A stretch of DNA of 64,000 nucleotides from Caldalkalibacillus thermarum (GCF_014644735.1 NZ_BMKZ01000008.1:18264-82263); one strand, 5' to 3'. Positions 38,265-49,810 are shown, numbered from the stretch's first letter. Numbers and translations: made by a program. The notes: a model not told the origin generated them from the sequence alone.

Positions 38265-40445
38265 ATGAAAAAACGTATCAATGTTGATGGTGATATCTCG
38301 CGTTGGGGGCGCTTTTGGAATAAATGGAAAGATCATGGGCTGGTGCGAACCGTCATATACGTCGCCTTGGGTCTCATTTTATACTTATTGATGATTGGCA
38401 ATATTGCCCCCGATTTTGTAGACGTCCAAGTTGGCTCCAGGGCAGAGCAGGACATCATTTCACCGGTTACCGTTGTGGATGAAGAAGCTACGGAAAGGGC
38501 CAGGGAACGGGCTGCCCGTGAAGTGGCTCCTGTCTATATCCTGGACCCCTCCATCACCGAAAACCAGGTTGCCAACCTGGAGCGGGCTTTTGATGTGATT
38601 AAGGAAACTTTGACTAACGACAATTTATCCCGGGAAGAAAAGCGCCAGCAGCTTAAAGAGCGCATTCCATACGAATTGAGTGACGAGGCCTATGACATCT
38701 TCTTGAACCATTCTCTGGAGGAAATTGAAACCTTAAAGCAATTTACGCGTAGCATTGTCTACGAAATTATGTATGCCGGGGTGAAAACTGACACCCTCGA
38801 AGCTGCTTTGCAGGAAGTGAATAACTCCCTGATTTTATCCACCTTGGACAGCGATCTGCGCAAAGTATCGCAAGAGATGGCCAAAGCAAGCATTGTCCCT
38901 AACTATGTACTGGATCCTGAGGAAACAGAACGCTTGCGCCAAGAAGCCCGGGAGCAGGTGCGCCCCATTGAGATTCGTGAGGGCGAGATTATCGTGGCTG
39001 AAGGGGATATTGTCACCCAAGAGATTTACCGCAAGCTGGGCAAAGTGGGTTTGTTAAGCGAATCAGCCAATTTATACCCCTATCTGGGATTGGCTTTGTT
39101 TATCGGACTGATACTAGCTTTTATCGCCTGCTATATCCATTACAGTGATTTACCAATCAAGAAAGATAACACCCAATTTTTGATGTATATTGTCATTTTT
39201 ATCTTAAACGTGGTGTTCTTAAAAGTGGTTAGCATCGGGCAAGTGCTGGACTATCATGGTATTGGTTTTATGGCGCCGGTCGCGTTTGCCACGATGTCTA
39301 TGACCATGTTGCTGCATCAGCGTATCGCTTTGTTTAGCAGCTTTCTGTTTGGGTTGATTGCCGCCATTATTTTAAACGGTGAAACCACCCGTTATATGGA
39401 TTTTACCTACGGGTTGGTGGCCATGTTCAGCGGAGCTGCCGGTGCCTTTTTCCTGGGAAATGCCACGCGCAAGACACGCATTTTACAGGCTGGATTTGTG
39501 GTATCTGTGGTGACAGTCTGTGCTGTGGTTACGATGATCATGTTAACCCAGTCACCGTTCGGCTGGTTAGATTTGGCCCAATATGTCGCCTACGGGCTGA
39601 TGAGCGGCATTTTGGCTTCCGTTCTGACCATTGGCATCATGCCGTTCTTTGAAGCGGCTTTTGGCATTTTGTCACCGATGAAACTCATTGAATTGTCTAA
39701 TCCCAACCAACCTCTCTTGCGTAAAATTTTGCTGGAAGCGCCGGGGACATATCATCACAGTGTGATGGTGGCCAATCTGGCTGAAGCCGCTGCCGAGGCA
39801 GTAGGGGCTAACGGCTTGTTGGCCAGAGTGGGTGCTTACTATCATGACGTGGGTAAAACCAAACGTCCCCACTTTTTCATTGAGAATCAATTCAACATGG
39901 ATAATCCCCATGACAAAATCGCACCTCAACTGAGTGCCACCATTATTACCGCCCATACGAGGGACGGTGCTCAGATGTTAAGGGAGCACAAATTTCCCAA
40001 GGCGATTTGTGATATTGCCGAACAGCACCATGGGACGACTCTGCTTAAATATTTTTACCATAAAGCTAAAGAAGGGTCGGATTGTCAAGTCAATGAAAGT
40101 GATTTTCGCTATGACGGACCAAAAGCCCAGTTTAAAGAGTCAGCTATTGTGGGGATTGCCGACAGCGTGGAGGCAGCTGTGCGTTCATTATCCAAACCGA
40201 CCCCCGAGCGGATTGAAAATATCGTCAGACAAATTATCAAGGATCGTTTGGAAGACGGACAATTTAATGAATGTGATTTGACCCTGAAGGAATTGGATAC
40301 CATTGCCAAGGTGATTTGTGAAACATTGAAGGGTATTTTCCATTCCAGGATTGAGTATCCTGATGAAACGCTCAGAAAAGCACACCCTAAAGGAAGAGAG
40401 GATAAACAAGCACCAAAACTGCCAAAGGTGGAAAATCAATCATGA
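38265..40445 (+). CDS. pgpH: Cyclic-di-AMP phosphodiesterase PgpH (YqfF), 7TM-HD
   Basis: 726-residue membrane enzyme that degrades cyclic di-AMP. One membrane helix near residue 30, a large external 7TMR-HDED domain (to about residue 270), seven membrane helices (about 275-470) and a C-terminal HD domain with HHSVMVANLAE and YYHDVGKTKRP. The metal-binding HD residues are intact. Overlaps ybeY by four bases (ATGA). Neighbours phoH, ybeY, dgkA match B. subtilis. Confidence 0.95.
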   Translation: MKKRINVDGDISRWGRFWNKWKDHGLVRTVIYVALGLILYLLMIGNIAPDFVDVQVGSRAEQDIISPVTVVDEEATERARERAAREVAPVYILDPSITENQVANLERAFDVIKETLTNDNLSREEKRQQLKERIPYELSDEAYDIFLNHSLEEIETLKQFTRSIVYEIMYAGVKTDTLEAALQEVNNSLILSTLDSDLRKVSQEMAKASIVPNYVLDPEETERLRQEAREQVRPIEIREGEIIVAEGDIVTQEIYRKLGKVGLLSESANLYPYLGLALFIGLILAFIACYIHYSDLPIKKDNTQFLMYIVIFILNVVFLKVVSIGQVLDYHGIGFMAPVAFATMSMTMLLHQRIALFSSFLFGLIAAIILNGETTRYMDFTYGLVAMFSGAAGAFFLGNATRKTRILQAGFVVSVVTVCAVVTMIMLTQSPFGWLDLAQYVAYGLMSGILASVLTIGIMPFFEAAFGILSPMKLIELSNPNQPLLRKILLEAPGTYHHSVMVANLAEAAAEAVGANGLLARVGAYYHDVGKTKRPHFFIENQFNMDNPHDKIAPQLSATIITAHTRDGAQMLREHKFPKAICDIAEQHHGTTLLKYFYHKAKEGSDCQVNESDFRYDGPKAQFKESAIVGIADSVEAAVRSLSKPTPERIENIVRQIIKDRLEDGQFNECDLTLKELDTIAKVICETLKGIFHSRIEYPDETLRKAHPKGREDKQAPKLPKVENQS

Positions 40446-40903
40446 TCAAGGTACAGATACAGGATAACCATGCTTTACTTGAGGAACAACATGTCCGTCT
40501 GTTGGAGGAGCTGATTGCAACAGCGGCCCGTATTCTTAACCTGGGTGAGGGAGAAGTCTCAGTTACTTTGGTGAACGATGAGGAAATCAGGGAATTAAAC
40601 CGTCAATACAGGAACAAAGACCGGCCGACAGATGTCCTGTCCTTTCCCATGTATGAAGCAGAAGAATGGCCACACGTGCTTAAGACGGGTGAGTACCTGA
40701 TGCTGGGTGACATCATTATTTCTGTGCCCCGCGCCCGGGCACAGGCCGAAGAACTGGGTCATTCGTTTGAACGGGAGCTGGGCTTTCTCCTCGTGCATGG
40801 CTTATTGCACCTTGTTGGTTATGACCATCAGGATGAAGAAAGTGCCCAGCGTATGTTTCAGAAACAAGAAGATATATTAAGTGCACATCGCTTATTCAGG
40901 TGA
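40442..40903 (+). CDS. ybeY: Endoribonuclease YbeY, rRNA maturation factor
   Basis: 153-residue zinc-dependent RNase that acts in 16S rRNA 3' end maturation and quality control. The metal motif HGLLHLVGYDH gives H-x3-H-x5-H near residue 120, and RPTDVLSFP is present near residue 59. Translationally coupled to pgpH upstream and dgkA downstream. Confidence 0.96.
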   Translation: MIKVQIQDNHALLEEQHVRLLEELIATAARILNLGEGEVSVTLVNDEEIRELNRQYRNKDRPTDVLSFPMYEAEEWPHVLKTGEYLMLGDIIISVPRARAQAEELGHSFERELGFLLVHGLLHLVGYDHQDEESAQRMFQKQEDILSAHRLFR

Positions 40904-40908
40904 GGACC

Positions 40909-41818
<910 letters not shown>

Positions 41819-41837
41819 AAAGGAGGATGGTCAGCCT

Positions 41838-42749
41838 ATGAGTGAAGGTACTTTTCGTTCTGGATTTGTGGCTCTGATTGGCCGTCCCAATGTGGGCAAA
41901 TCGACGCTGATGAATCAAATCATTGGTCATAAAGTGGCCATTATGTCTGACAAACCCCAAACCACCCGCAATAAGATTCAGGGCATTTATACTTCGGCCG
42001 AAGGGCAAATTATTTTTGTGGATACCCCTGGCATTCACAAGCCCAGAACCAAACTGGGTGATTACATGGTTAACGTCGCCCAGAACACCTTGAGAGAAGT
42101 CGATCTGATTCTGTTTCTGGTCGATGCCAAAGAGGGCTTAGGACCTGGGGATCAATGGATTATCAATCACCTTAAAGATGTCAGCACACCTGTTTTTCTG
42201 GTTATTAATAAAATTGATCTGGTTCATCCCGATGAGCTTTTACCATTGATTACCCGTTACGTAGAACTATATGATTTTAAAGAGGTCATTCCTGTTTCTG
42301 CTTTGCAAGGCAACAATGTGAGCCGTCTGATGGAACAAATTTTCCGCTATTTGCCCGAGGGGCCGCAATATTATCCTAGTGATCAGGTGACGGACCATCC
42401 TGAGCGGTTTATCGTTGCCGAATTAATCCGGGAAAAGGTGCTCCAACTCACCCATGAGGAAATACCCCATTCCATTGCTGTCGATATTGAAGAAATGAAG
42501 CAGCGGGACGGCAGGGGCACGGTGTTCATCTCGGCTGTGATCTACACTGAACGGGATTCGCAGAAAAAAATTGTGATCGGCAAACAGGGACGGATGTTAA
42601 AAGAGATTGGTACCCGGGCCAGACAAGAGATCGAAGCCTTATTAGGAAGCAAAATTTATCTTGATCTATGGGTTAAAGTGAAGAAGGATTGGCGCAACAA
42701 GATGAGTCAGCTGCGTCTGTTTGGTTACCATGAACGGGAATACTCATAA
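41838..42749 (+). CDS. era: GTPase Era
   Basis: 303-residue GTPase that binds the 3' end of 16S rRNA in 30S assembly. G motifs: [17 protein letters not shown] and NKIDLV; the C-terminal KH domain has [15 protein letters not shown] 41838 sits behind AAAGGAGG; the frame is open upstream inside cdd without support. yqzL and recO follow. Confidence 0.97.
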   Translation: MSEGTFRSGFVALIGRPNVGKSTLMNQIIGHKVAIMSDKPQTTRNKIQGIYTSAEGQIIFVDTPGIHKPRTKLGDYMVNVAQNTLREVDLILFLVDAKEGLGPGDQWIINHLKDVSTPVFLVINKIDLVHPDELLPLITRYVELYDFKEVIPVSALQGNNVSRLMEQIFRYLPEGPQYYPSDQVTDHPERFIVAELIREKVLQLTHEEIPHSIAVDIEEMKQRDGRGTVFISAVIYTERDSQKKIVIGKQGRMLKEIGTRARQEIEALLGSKIYLDLWVKVKKDWRNKMSQLRLFGYHEREYS

Positions 42750-42864
42750 GGAATATGAATTGTTAATGATTTCATGGCATAGGGGAATACGGGTGAGTTA
42801 TGCTAAGGGTAGCAGGGGGTTTTTGTGTTAAGCAAGGATCGACAGAAGAGAGGAGAGCACTGCC

Positions 42865-43017
42865 ATGCGCCAATTTTCCTGGAACGTCTTTGCGGCTACG
42901 GGCAATATTGAAGCTTATCTTTTGTATAAGGAATATGAACTGTTCAACAAAAGGCAAGACCAAAACAGCAAGCTTTTGCCAGAGGATAAGACAGACGAAG
43001 AAGCGAAACTGATGTGA
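42865..43017 (+). CDS. yqzL: YqzL family small protein
   Basis: 50-residue protein starting MRQFSWNVFAATGNIEAYLL, the conserved start of the YqzL family found between era and recO in Bacillales. The C-terminus is charged and probably disordered. AGAGGAGAG lies upstream of the ATG. Function unknown. The 115 bp between era and this gene holds no clear signal. Confidence 0.82.
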   Translation: MRQFSWNVFAATGNIEAYLLYKEYELFNKRQDQNSKLLPEDKTDEEAKLM

Positions 43018-43088
43018 GTACCTGTGCTCCAAACGGCAAGACAATGAGGGATGACCCCCGCTCATGACCAAAAAGCAGGTGGCAGACG

Positions 43089-43841
43089 ATGCTGTTAAAA
43101 ACGGAAGGCATTGTGATACGTTCCAAAGACTATGGTGAAGCAAACAAGATTATTACGTTATATACTAAAAATTATGGAAAACTCTCCTTAATGGCCAGAG
43201 GGGCGAAAAAACCAAAAAGTCGCCTCTCTTCTATTTCCCAGTTGTTTACCTACGGCCATTATTTATTTTTCCGCGGTTCTCCACGGACAATGGGAACGCT
43301 GTCTCAAGGTGAGCGTCTGGATTCCTTTAGGGGGTTGCGGCAAGATCTGGCCAAAACAGCCTATGCGGCTTATGTAGCGGAACTTGTTGACAAGCTGATA
43401 GACGAAGAAGAACAACCGCATAGTCTGTTCAGTTTGCTGTTAACCATCCTAAAATTTTTAGATGAAGGAAAAGACCCTGAGATTTTGGCCCGCTTATTTG
43501 AATTAAAAATATTGGTCATGGCCGGCTATAAACCAGAAGTGGACAGGTGTGTGGTTTGTCACAGCGTTAAAGGCCCTTTTGCGTTTAGCGTCAAGGAAGG
43601 AGGGTTTCTTTGCCAACGCTGCCATCACGCCGATCCACAAGCGCTTCGCCCCAAAGACAATACCCTTAAATTGATGCGGTTTTTGTATCATTTTGACCCT
43701 TCCCGTTTGGGTGAAATCAACGTAAAACCTGAAACAAAAGCTGAGCTGCGCCACGTGATGTGGCTGTTCATGGATCACCATACGCCGCTACGTCTTAAGT
43801 CCCGACACTTCCTGGAACAAATGGGTCAATTTTGGAAATAA
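43089..43841 (+). CDS. recO: DNA repair protein RecO
   Basis: 250-residue recombination mediator that loads RecA on single-stranded DNA with RecR and anneals strands. The N-terminal OB fold (TEGIVIRSKDYGEANKI) is followed by an alpha-helical part and a zinc-type CVVCH and CQRCH motif pair near residues 155 and 178. The ATG follows AGGTGG. The glyQS promoter begins directly after the stop. Confidence 0.95.
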   Translation: MLLKTEGIVIRSKDYGEANKIITLYTKNYGKLSLMARGAKKPKSRLSSISQLFTYGHYLFFRGSPRTMGTLSQGERLDSFRGLRQDLAKTAYAAYVAELVDKLIDEEEQPHSLFSLLLTILKFLDEGKDPEILARLFELKILVMAGYKPEVDRCVVCHSVKGPFAFSVKEGGFLCQRCHHADPQALRPKDNTLKLMRFLYHFDPSRLGEINVKPETKAELRHVMWLFMDHHTPLRLKSRHFLEQMGQFWK

Positions 43842-43842
43842 A

Positions 43843-43871
43843 TTGACATACCGATCAGAAATCAGTATGAT
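43843..43871 (+). promoter_or_regulatory. SigA-type promoter of glyQS
   Basis: TTGACA (43843-43848), 17 bp, TATGAT (43866-43871), starting two bases after the recO stop. Confidence 0.8.
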
Positions 43872-43877
43872 ATTTAT

Positions 43878-44067
43878 CAGTAAAGTGGATTGAAAACATA
43901 CATATGGAAGCCTGCGATGAAGGAAGTGGCGCTCCCGAGCATGGCCGGAAAAAGAGGATGGGTGAGGCGCCTGGCGATGCCTGGCAGTGCTTCCCATCAA
44001 GTAGGGTGGAACCGCGGGAAAACTCTCGTCCCTAGTCTTTTGGACTAGGTATGAGGGTTTTTATTTT
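43878..44067 (+). ncRNA. T-box riboswitch leader of glyQS
   Basis: The T-box AGGGTGGAACCGCG is at 44003-44016. A terminator follows at 44019-44067 (CTCTCGTCCCTAGTC with GGACTAGG and GAGGG, then TTTTTATTTT). GGC at 43928-43930 in GAAGTGGCGCTCCC is the likely glycine specifier. The leader is short, in line with the minimal glycine T-boxes of Bacillus that lack some of the stems found in leucine leaders. Confidence 0.9.
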
Positions 44068-44092
44068 GTTCATGATAGTGGAGGTGTGCGAG

Positions 44093-44986
44093 ATGAATGT
44101 TCAAGACATGATTCTGACCTTGCAGCAATTTTGGGGCAAGCACAATTGCATCATTGCCCAGCCCTATGATGTGGAAAAGGGTGCGGGAACGATGAATCCC
44201 ATGACTTTTTTGCGCTGCATCGGCCCTGAACCGTGGAATGTGGCCTATGTGGAACCCTCCAGACGGCCTGTAGACGGCCGCTACGGGGAGAATCCCAACC
44301 GTTTATATCAGCACCATCAATTTCAAGTGATTATGAAACCGTCTCCTGATCATATTCAAGAGCTATACCTGGATAGTTTAAAAGCCTTGGGCATCGAACC
44401 GGCCCAGCATGATATCCGCTTCGTGGAAGACAACTGGGAAGCCCCAACCCTGGCTGCTTCAGGCTTGGGCTGGGAAGTGTGGTTGGACGGAATGGAAATC
44501 ACCCAGTTTACCTATTTTCAGCAAATCGGCGGACTGGAAGCGAAGCCCGTCTCAGTTGAAATCACCTATGGTCTCGAAAGGTTAGCTTCTTACCTTCAAG
44601 ACAAGGAAAATGTGTTTGATCTGGAATGGGTGAATGGCATTACCTATCGGGACATTTTCCTGCAGCCGGAGTATGAGCATTCCAAATACACCTTTGAGCT
44701 GTCGGACAGCAAAGTCCTGTTCCAGTTATTTAACATTTATGAACAGGAAGCCAAACGGGCACTTGAGGAAAAATTAATTTTTCCTGCTTATGATTATGTA
44801 TTGAAATGTTCCCATACTTTTAACCAGCTGGATGCCAGAGGAGCCATCAGTGTGACCGAGCGGACCGGTTATATCGGGCGAGTGAGGCAGCTGGCCAGAG
44901 CGTGTGCCAAAGCTTATTATGCTGAGCGGGAACGCCTCGGCTTTCCTTTGTTAAAAGCTGAAGAGGACAAGGGGGATTTAGCATGA
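44093..44986 (+). CDS. glyQ: Glycyl-tRNA synthetase alpha subunit
   Basis: 297-residue catalytic subunit of the heterotetrameric bacterial GlyRS. The start [20 protein letters not shown] and the [19 protein letters not shown] segment are family signatures. ATG 44093 follows GGAGGTG; the frame runs 5' into the T-box leader without meaning. Overlaps glyS by four bases (ATGA). Confidence 0.97.
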   Translation: MNVQDMILTLQQFWGKHNCIIAQPYDVEKGAGTMNPMTFLRCIGPEPWNVAYVEPSRRPVDGRYGENPNRLYQHHQFQVIMKPSPDHIQELYLDSLKALGIEPAQHDIRFVEDNWEAPTLAASGLGWEVWLDGMEITQFTYFQQIGGLEAKPVSVEITYGLERLASYLQDKENVFDLEWVNGITYRDIFLQPEYEHSKYTFELSDSKVLFQLFNIYEQEAKRALEEKLIFPAYDYVLKCSHTFNQLDARGAISVTERTGYIGRVRQLARACAKAYYAERERLGFPLLKAEEDKGDLA

Positions 44987-47076
44987 GCCAACAAGATGTG
45001 TTGCTAGAAATCGGACTGGAGGAGATTCCGGCCCGCTTTGTTGAAGAAGCAAGGCGACAATTAGAGGAACGTTTGTCGGAATGGTTTAACGAACAGCGCA
45101 TTCCTTTCCGTGACAGCATGTCCTTCGCCACACCCCGCCGCTTAGCCGTACTGCTGAAGGGAGTTGCCGACAAACAGGAGGATCAAGTGGAAGTGGCCAA
45201 AGGTCCGGCCAAACAGATTGCCCTGGATGAACAAGGTAACTGGACCAAGGCAGCCCTCGGCTTCGCCCGTTCCCAAGGAGTTGAGCCGGAAGAACTTTAT
45301 GTGGATACCTATAAAGGAACTGAGTATTTGTTTGTTAGAAAGCACATCAGCGGACAACCGACGAAAGAGTTGTTGCCGCTGATGAAACGCGTCATTGAAA
45401 GTATGACCTTTCCTAAAAATATGCGCTGGGGAAACCATGAGTTTACTTTTATACGCCCGATCCGGTGGATTGTGGCCATGTACGGCCAGGAAGTGATTCC
45501 CCTCGAGATCACCGGGGTCAAGAGCAGTAAACAGTCTCGGGGCCACCGGTTTTTAGCCGGTCAGGTCACCATTGAAGATCCTGCCCAGTACAGAGAAGTG
45601 ATGAAGGCACACTATGTACTGGTAAATCCGGACGAAAGGAAAGCAACCATTTGCAAGCAGCTGCAGCGTTTGGAAGAAGAGCATGGCTGGCTGATTCCAA
45701 TTGATCAAGATTTATTGGAAGAAGTCACCAATTTGGTTGAGTATCCAACGGCAATCTGGGGTACGTTTGATGAAGCTTTTCTAGACATTCCAGAAGATGT
45801 ACTGATTACGTCCATGAAGGAACACCAGCGCTATTTTCCGGTGAAAAACAAGGAAGGCCGGCTCCTGCCATACTTTGTGACGGTTCGGAACGGACAAGCG
45901 GATACGGAAGGTATTGTGGTTAAGGGCAATGAGAAAGTGTTGAGGGCCCGCTTAGCCGATGCCCGCTTCTTCTATGAAGAAGATAAAAAATTGGAAATCT
46001 CGACCGCCCTGTCCCAACTGGAAAATGTTATCTTCCATGAGAAGCTGGGTTCCATAGGGGACAAAGTGCGGCGAGTCAAGACGCTGGCACTGGAAGTGGC
46101 AGCCATGTTAGAGTTTAAGGATCCGGTTAAAGCTAAAATCGGCCGGGCAGCAGATATCTGCAAATTTGATCTGGTCACTCAGATGGTCTATGAGTTTCCT
46201 GAATTGCAAGGGAAGATGGGAGAAGAGTATGCCAGACTTGCCGGTGAAGACGAACAAGTGGCTAAGGCCATTTTTGAGCACTATCTCCCACGCTCGAGCG
46301 GTGACCAACTTCCCCAAACCGATGTGGGTGCTGTTTTGGCCATAGCCGATAAGCTGGATTCTGTCGCCAGTTTCTTTGGTATTGGCATTGTTCCTTCCAG
46401 CTCCCAAGATCCCTATGGTTTGCGCCGCCAAGCGGCAGGCATCGTCTCCATTCTAGTCGATCGCAAATGGGCCCTGTCTTTGACAGCACTATTCGATTTG
46501 GCAGTCGGTATTTTGGAACAGCGCCAGCTTCTGGAACTTCCCCGGGACAAGGTGTTACAGGAGTTGTCTTCCTTCTTCAAGTTGCGGTTGAAGACCCGTA
46601 TGCAAGAAGAAGGGTGGCGGTACGACATTGTTGAGGCGGTGTTGGAGGCGGATGACGACGCAGTCGTGGCTATGCTTGACAAAGTAAAAGCATTGTCTAG
46701 CGAAATGGAAAGAGAGACCTTTAAACCCAATGTTGAAGCGTTGACTAGAGTGACCAATATTGCCAAGAAGCTGGACCGGCCGCTCGAGGACGTCCAAACG
46801 GATTTGTTTGAGCAGGAAGAAGAGAGGGTGTTATATACCCGCTACTGCCAAGTGGAAGAACAAGTGAACCGCCTGGCCGAACAGGGAGATTGGCAAGGGG
46901 TGTTACAGGCCTTGTTTGAATTGAAAGATCCCATCGATCGTTATTTTGACCAGGTGCTGGTGATGGTGGAGGAAGACACGCTTCGCTACAACCGGCTCAA
47001 TATGTTGGCTTCGATCGCCCGGTTGATTAATCGTTTTGCGGATTTTGGAAAATTGGTTTTTCCAACTCAAGCATAA
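44983..47076 (+). CDS. glyS: Glycyl-tRNA synthetase beta subunit
   Basis: 697-residue partner of GlyQ with the HD-like domain and C-terminal DALR-type anticodon-binding region. The N-terminus [17 protein letters not shown] and the [11 protein letters not shown] motif are typical. Coupled to glyQ by a four-base overlap. A terminator that also overlaps the end of the opposing gene follows. Confidence 0.97.
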   Translation: MSQQDVLLEIGLEEIPARFVEEARRQLEERLSEWFNEQRIPFRDSMSFATPRRLAVLLKGVADKQEDQVEVAKGPAKQIALDEQGNWTKAALGFARSQGVEPEELYVDTYKGTEYLFVRKHISGQPTKELLPLMKRVIESMTFPKNMRWGNHEFTFIRPIRWIVAMYGQEVIPLEITGVKSSKQSRGHRFLAGQVTIEDPAQYREVMKAHYVLVNPDERKATICKQLQRLEEEHGWLIPIDQDLLEEVTNLVEYPTAIWGTFDEAFLDIPEDVLITSMKEHQRYFPVKNKEGRLLPYFVTVRNGQADTEGIVVKGNEKVLRARLADARFFYEEDKKLEISTALSQLENVIFHEKLGSIGDKVRRVKTLALEVAAMLEFKDPVKAKIGRAADICKFDLVTQMVYEFPELQGKMGEEYARLAGEDEQVAKAIFEHYLPRSSGDQLPQTDVGAVLAIADKLDSVASFFGIGIVPSSSQDPYGLRRQAAGIVSILVDRKWALSLTALFDLAVGILEQRQLLELPRDKVLQELSSFFKLRLKTRMQEEGWRYDIVEAVLEADDDAVVAMLDKVKALSSEMERETFKPNVEALTRVTNIAKKLDRPLEDVQTDLFEQEEERVLYTRYCQVEEQVNRLAEQGDWQGVLQALFELKDPIDRYFDQVLVMVEEDTLRYNRLNMLASIARLINRFADFGKLVFPTQA

Positions 47077-47093
47077 GCTTCGGCTGGAAAATC

Positions 47094-47124
47094 AAAACCG
47101 GTTAGGCTTGTCCTAACCGGTTTT
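47094..47124. terminator. Bidirectional terminator between glyS and the TIM-barrel gene
   Basis: AAAACCGGTTAGG (47094-47106) and CCTAACCGGTTTT (47112-47124) form a perfect 13-bp stem. It includes the stop codon and last codons of the minus-strand gene. Confidence 0.75.
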
Positions 47125-48054
47125 CAGCTCTTTTAAGATTTGCAGCATTTGTTCCAGATAAGTCCCTTGCAAAGGATCATCTTCATTTTCCCGCAGATGG
47201 AGAACAATAGGGGGAAGGTCATCACCCAATCGTTCGGCAAACTTCAATAGTTCTTGGATATGATCAGAACGGAAAGGAATGTTGTTGCTTCCTGGCGTGT
47301 CACCCCAGGACAGGCTGTCGCAAAGATGAATAAGCTGGACATGATCCCGGATCTCTTCATAAAACTCCAGCCAGTCTGCCGGTGCAGTTAAAATCTCTTC
47401 TTCAGTCGCTGCTGCAAATACACTGCGGGAACGTTTCATATACTGGAGCACGTTGGTTGAGATGCGTGCATGACCGGTGTGAAAGCACAAGCCAATCCCT
47501 GTTTTCTCCGCGATCTGTTTCAAATGGCGGGGAGTGCGCAAAGCAGGATATATTTTGGCTTGGCCTGGTTCAAAATAACAGGGGCCTCCCATAGGGACAT
47601 TTTCAATCAACAGCTGGAGGTTATGCTTGTCAGCGACGGGTTTAATGAGTGCGCAGGTTTGGATAATGTTTTCCACCCACACTTCTTTGAAATCATACAG
47701 GGCTTTAAAATCGCCTGGCTTGGTTTCAAAGTACTCAAAAATCTCTCCCAATGCTACTGCTTTGGTTTCCAGAACAATAAACGGACGGGGATCTTGGAAT
47801 GCTTGGGCCAGTGTATCCAAAAGACGGAACAGGTTTTCTAAGTCTACCGCTTGAAGTCCCAGATGAAACATTTGAGGCAGGCGAACGGCAACCGGGGTCA
47901 CCTGGGTGATTTTCAGCATATCTTGTAGTTCATCGGTGGTATAATCCATATGTTTCAGCTCCAGTGTGACCCAGTGGATGCCTTTTTCGCGGATTTTCCG
48001 TAAGGCATGATAATCAAAGGGACTGAGGGCGCCCAGCTGCTCCTTAAATAACAT
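47113..48054 (-). CDS. Sugar phosphate isomerase/epimerase-like TIM-barrel protein
   Basis: 313 residues with the xylose-isomerase-like TIM-barrel pattern: a glutamate in LLIENVPMGGPCYF, GLCFHTGHARIS and LIHLCDSLSWGD (metal-binding histidine, glutamate and aspartate positions), and VLHLRENED near the end. The substrate is unknown; endonuclease IV-type and sugar isomerases share the fold. ATG 48054 has GAGG eight bases upstream; other in-frame ATGs are at 48060 and 48081. It is orphaned between glyS and ccpN, where B. subtilis has no such gene. Confidence 0.78.
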   Translation of the reverse strand: MLFKEQLGALSPFDYHALRKIREKGIHWVTLELKHMDYTTDELQDMLKITQVTPVAVRLPQMFHLGLQAVDLENLFRLLDTLAQAFQDPRPFIVLETKAVALGEIFEYFETKPGDFKALYDFKEVWVENIIQTCALIKPVADKHNLQLLIENVPMGGPCYFEPGQAKIYPALRTPRHLKQIAEKTGIGLCFHTGHARISTNVLQYMKRSRSVFAAATEEEILTAPADWLEFYEEIRDHVQLIHLCDSLSWGDTPGSNNIPFRSDHIQELLKFAERLGDDLPPIVLHLRENEDDPLQGTYLEQMLQILKELKTG

Positions 48055-48168
48055 GTCCATCACCTCTTTGTGGGGTTTCATCCTGTCCGGATAATATCCT
48101 GCGTTTGTATTATAGCTTAGTTTTACCTGGCTGTCTGAAACTAAGAATAGCAAGTGCTTTCTCAACAT

Positions 48169-48177
48169 TGGTATAAT
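48169..48177 (+). promoter_or_regulatory. Extended -10 promoter upstream of ccpN
   Basis: TGGTATAAT, with a TGn extension. The leader to ccpN would be about 150 bases. Confidence 0.5.
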
Positions 48178-48333
48178 TATTTATAATTACTATAGTTCAG
48201 GGAGGAAAGGACTTGAATCCTGCCTAGTGAACGGCTAGTATTATTTTTAGACGCAATGAAACCTGAAGGCGGATGATTTGATTTGGCCAAGAGTGAGCAG
48301 GGGTTGCCTGGAAAATAAAGGTGGTGAACAATC

Positions 48334-48984
48334 ATAGAACTTACAGACCGTCAGGAAAAAATTATTCAGATTGTCAAAGATGAAGGCCCGATCACCGGGG
48401 AGAGCATCGCTGAAAAACTGAACGTGACCCGGGCCACGTTAAGGCCAGATTTAGCTATTTTGACCATGGCCGGGATTTTGGATGCCCGGCCCCGGGTTGG
48501 CTACTTTTACACAGGCAAAACGACGATGCAGGCGATTGGGGCAAGCATAAAAAATAAGAAAGTGAAAGATTATAAATCGATCCCTGTATTGGTCAAAGAA
48601 AACACATCCGTGTATGACGCCATATGCACCATGTTTTTGGAAGATGTAGGCACTCTGTTTGTGGTCAATGAGAACAATGACTTGGCCGGTGTGGTTTCCC
48701 GCAAAGACTTGTTGCGGACGGCCATCGGCAAGCATAATTTGGAGGACATTCCGGTCAGCATCATCATGACGCGCATGCCTAACATTATTTTAACCTATCC
48801 AGATGAAAGCTTGCATGAAGCAGCTTCAAAGCTGATCCGTTACCAGATTGATGCTCTGCCTGTGGTCAAACCGAAACAAAAGGCGGATAACAACCAGAAG
48901 GAGAACAAGTATGAAGTTGTAGGTCGCATCACTAAAACCACGATTACCCGAGCATATGTAGATTTAGGCAATGAGGAGCTATAG
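48334..48984 (+). CDS. ccpN: Catabolite repressor CcpN, gluconeogenic gene repressor
   Basis: About 216 residues. An N-terminal helix-turn-helix ([20 protein letters not shown]) is followed by [14 protein letters not shown] and two CBS domains that bind nucleotides. CcpN represses gapB and pckA under glycolytic conditions in B. subtilis and is encoded before ppsR, as here. The start is odd: the conserved IIELTDRQ N-terminus is preceded in frame only by ATC (48331) and ATA (48334) before a stop at 48325. GGTGG lies nine bases before ATA. A GTG at 48424 would delete the DNA-binding helix. Confidence 0.85.
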   Translation: MELTDRQEKIIQIVKDEGPITGESIAEKLNVTRATLRPDLAILTMAGILDARPRVGYFYTGKTTMQAIGASIKNKKVKDYKSIPVLVKENTSVYDAICTMFLEDVGTLFVVNENNDLAGVVSRKDLLRTAIGKHNLEDIPVSIIMTRMPNIILTYPDESLHEAASKLIRYQIDALPVVKPKQKADNNQKENKYEVVGRITKTTITRAYVDLGNEEL

Positions 48985-48994
48985 GGAGGTTATG

Positions 48995-49810
48995 ATGAGT
49001 CAACGATCTGAAAAACCCAAAGTCTTTATTGTGTCAGACTCTGTAGGTGAGACAGCAGAACTAGTGACGAAAGCGGCCGCAAGCCAGTTTGACATGTCCC
49101 AAATTGAGTTGCGCCGCATTCCCTATGTGGATGACGTGGTGACCATTAACGAAGTGATCAGCATGGCCAAAGATACGGAATCCATTATTGTTTTTACCCT
49201 TGTGGTGCCTGAATTGAGGGAACATCTGCTCACTGAAGCGAAAAAGGCTAACATTAAGGCGATTGACATTATGGGCCCCATGATCGACGGATTGCAGCTC
49301 TTGTTTAAACAACCGCCCCGTTTCCGCCCAGGTATCATTCATCAACTGGATGAGGATTATTTCCGCAAAGTAGAGGCCATTGAATTTGCCGTTAAATATG
49401 ATGACGGACGGGATCCCAGAGGATTGTTACGGGCAGATGTGATCTTGATCGGTGTCTCGCGCACATCCAAGACACCCCTTTCCATGTACCTGGCCCACAA
49501 ACGGGTGAAAGCCGCCAATGTCCCCTTAGTGCCAGAGGTTGCTCCGCCCGAGGAATTATTTAAAGTGGATCCTGAAAAGTGTGTAGGTTTAACCATCATG
49601 CCTGAAAAGCTGATTGAAATTCGCTCGGAAAGGTTAAAAGCGTTGGGCTTGCAAGCTCAAGCCAGTTATGCTAACTTGGAGCGGATTAAAGCAGAGTTAG
49701 CCTATGCCCGGCAGGTGATGGATCAGATCGGCTGCCAAGTGATTGATGTTTCCAATAAAGCAGTGGAAGAAACGGCCAACATCATCCTTCAAAAATTGCG
49801 CAAGCCTTAA
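48995..49810 (+). CDS. ppsR: Pyruvate, phosphate dikinase regulatory protein
   Basis: 271-residue bifunctional kinase/phosphorylase of the DUF299 family that switches PPDK or PEP synthase off and on. The N-terminal [14 protein letters not shown] and the P-loop-like [15 protein letters not shown] are diagnostic. ATG 48995 is used: GGGAGG ends five bases upstream. It partners with ccpN in controlling gluconeogenesis. The PPDK gene itself is not in the window. Confidence 0.95.
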   Translation: MSQRSEKPKVFIVSDSVGETAELVTKAAASQFDMSQIELRRIPYVDDVVTINEVISMAKDTESIIVFTLVVPELREHLLTEAKKANIKAIDIMGPMIDGLQLLFKQPPRFRPGIIHQLDEDYFRKVEAIEFAVKYDDGRDPRGLLRADVILIGVSRTSKTPLSMYLAHKRVKAANVPLVPEVAPPEELFKVDPEKCVGLTIMPEKLIEIRSERLKALGLQAQASYANLERIKAELAYARQVMDQIGCQVIDVSNKAVEETANIILQKLRKP

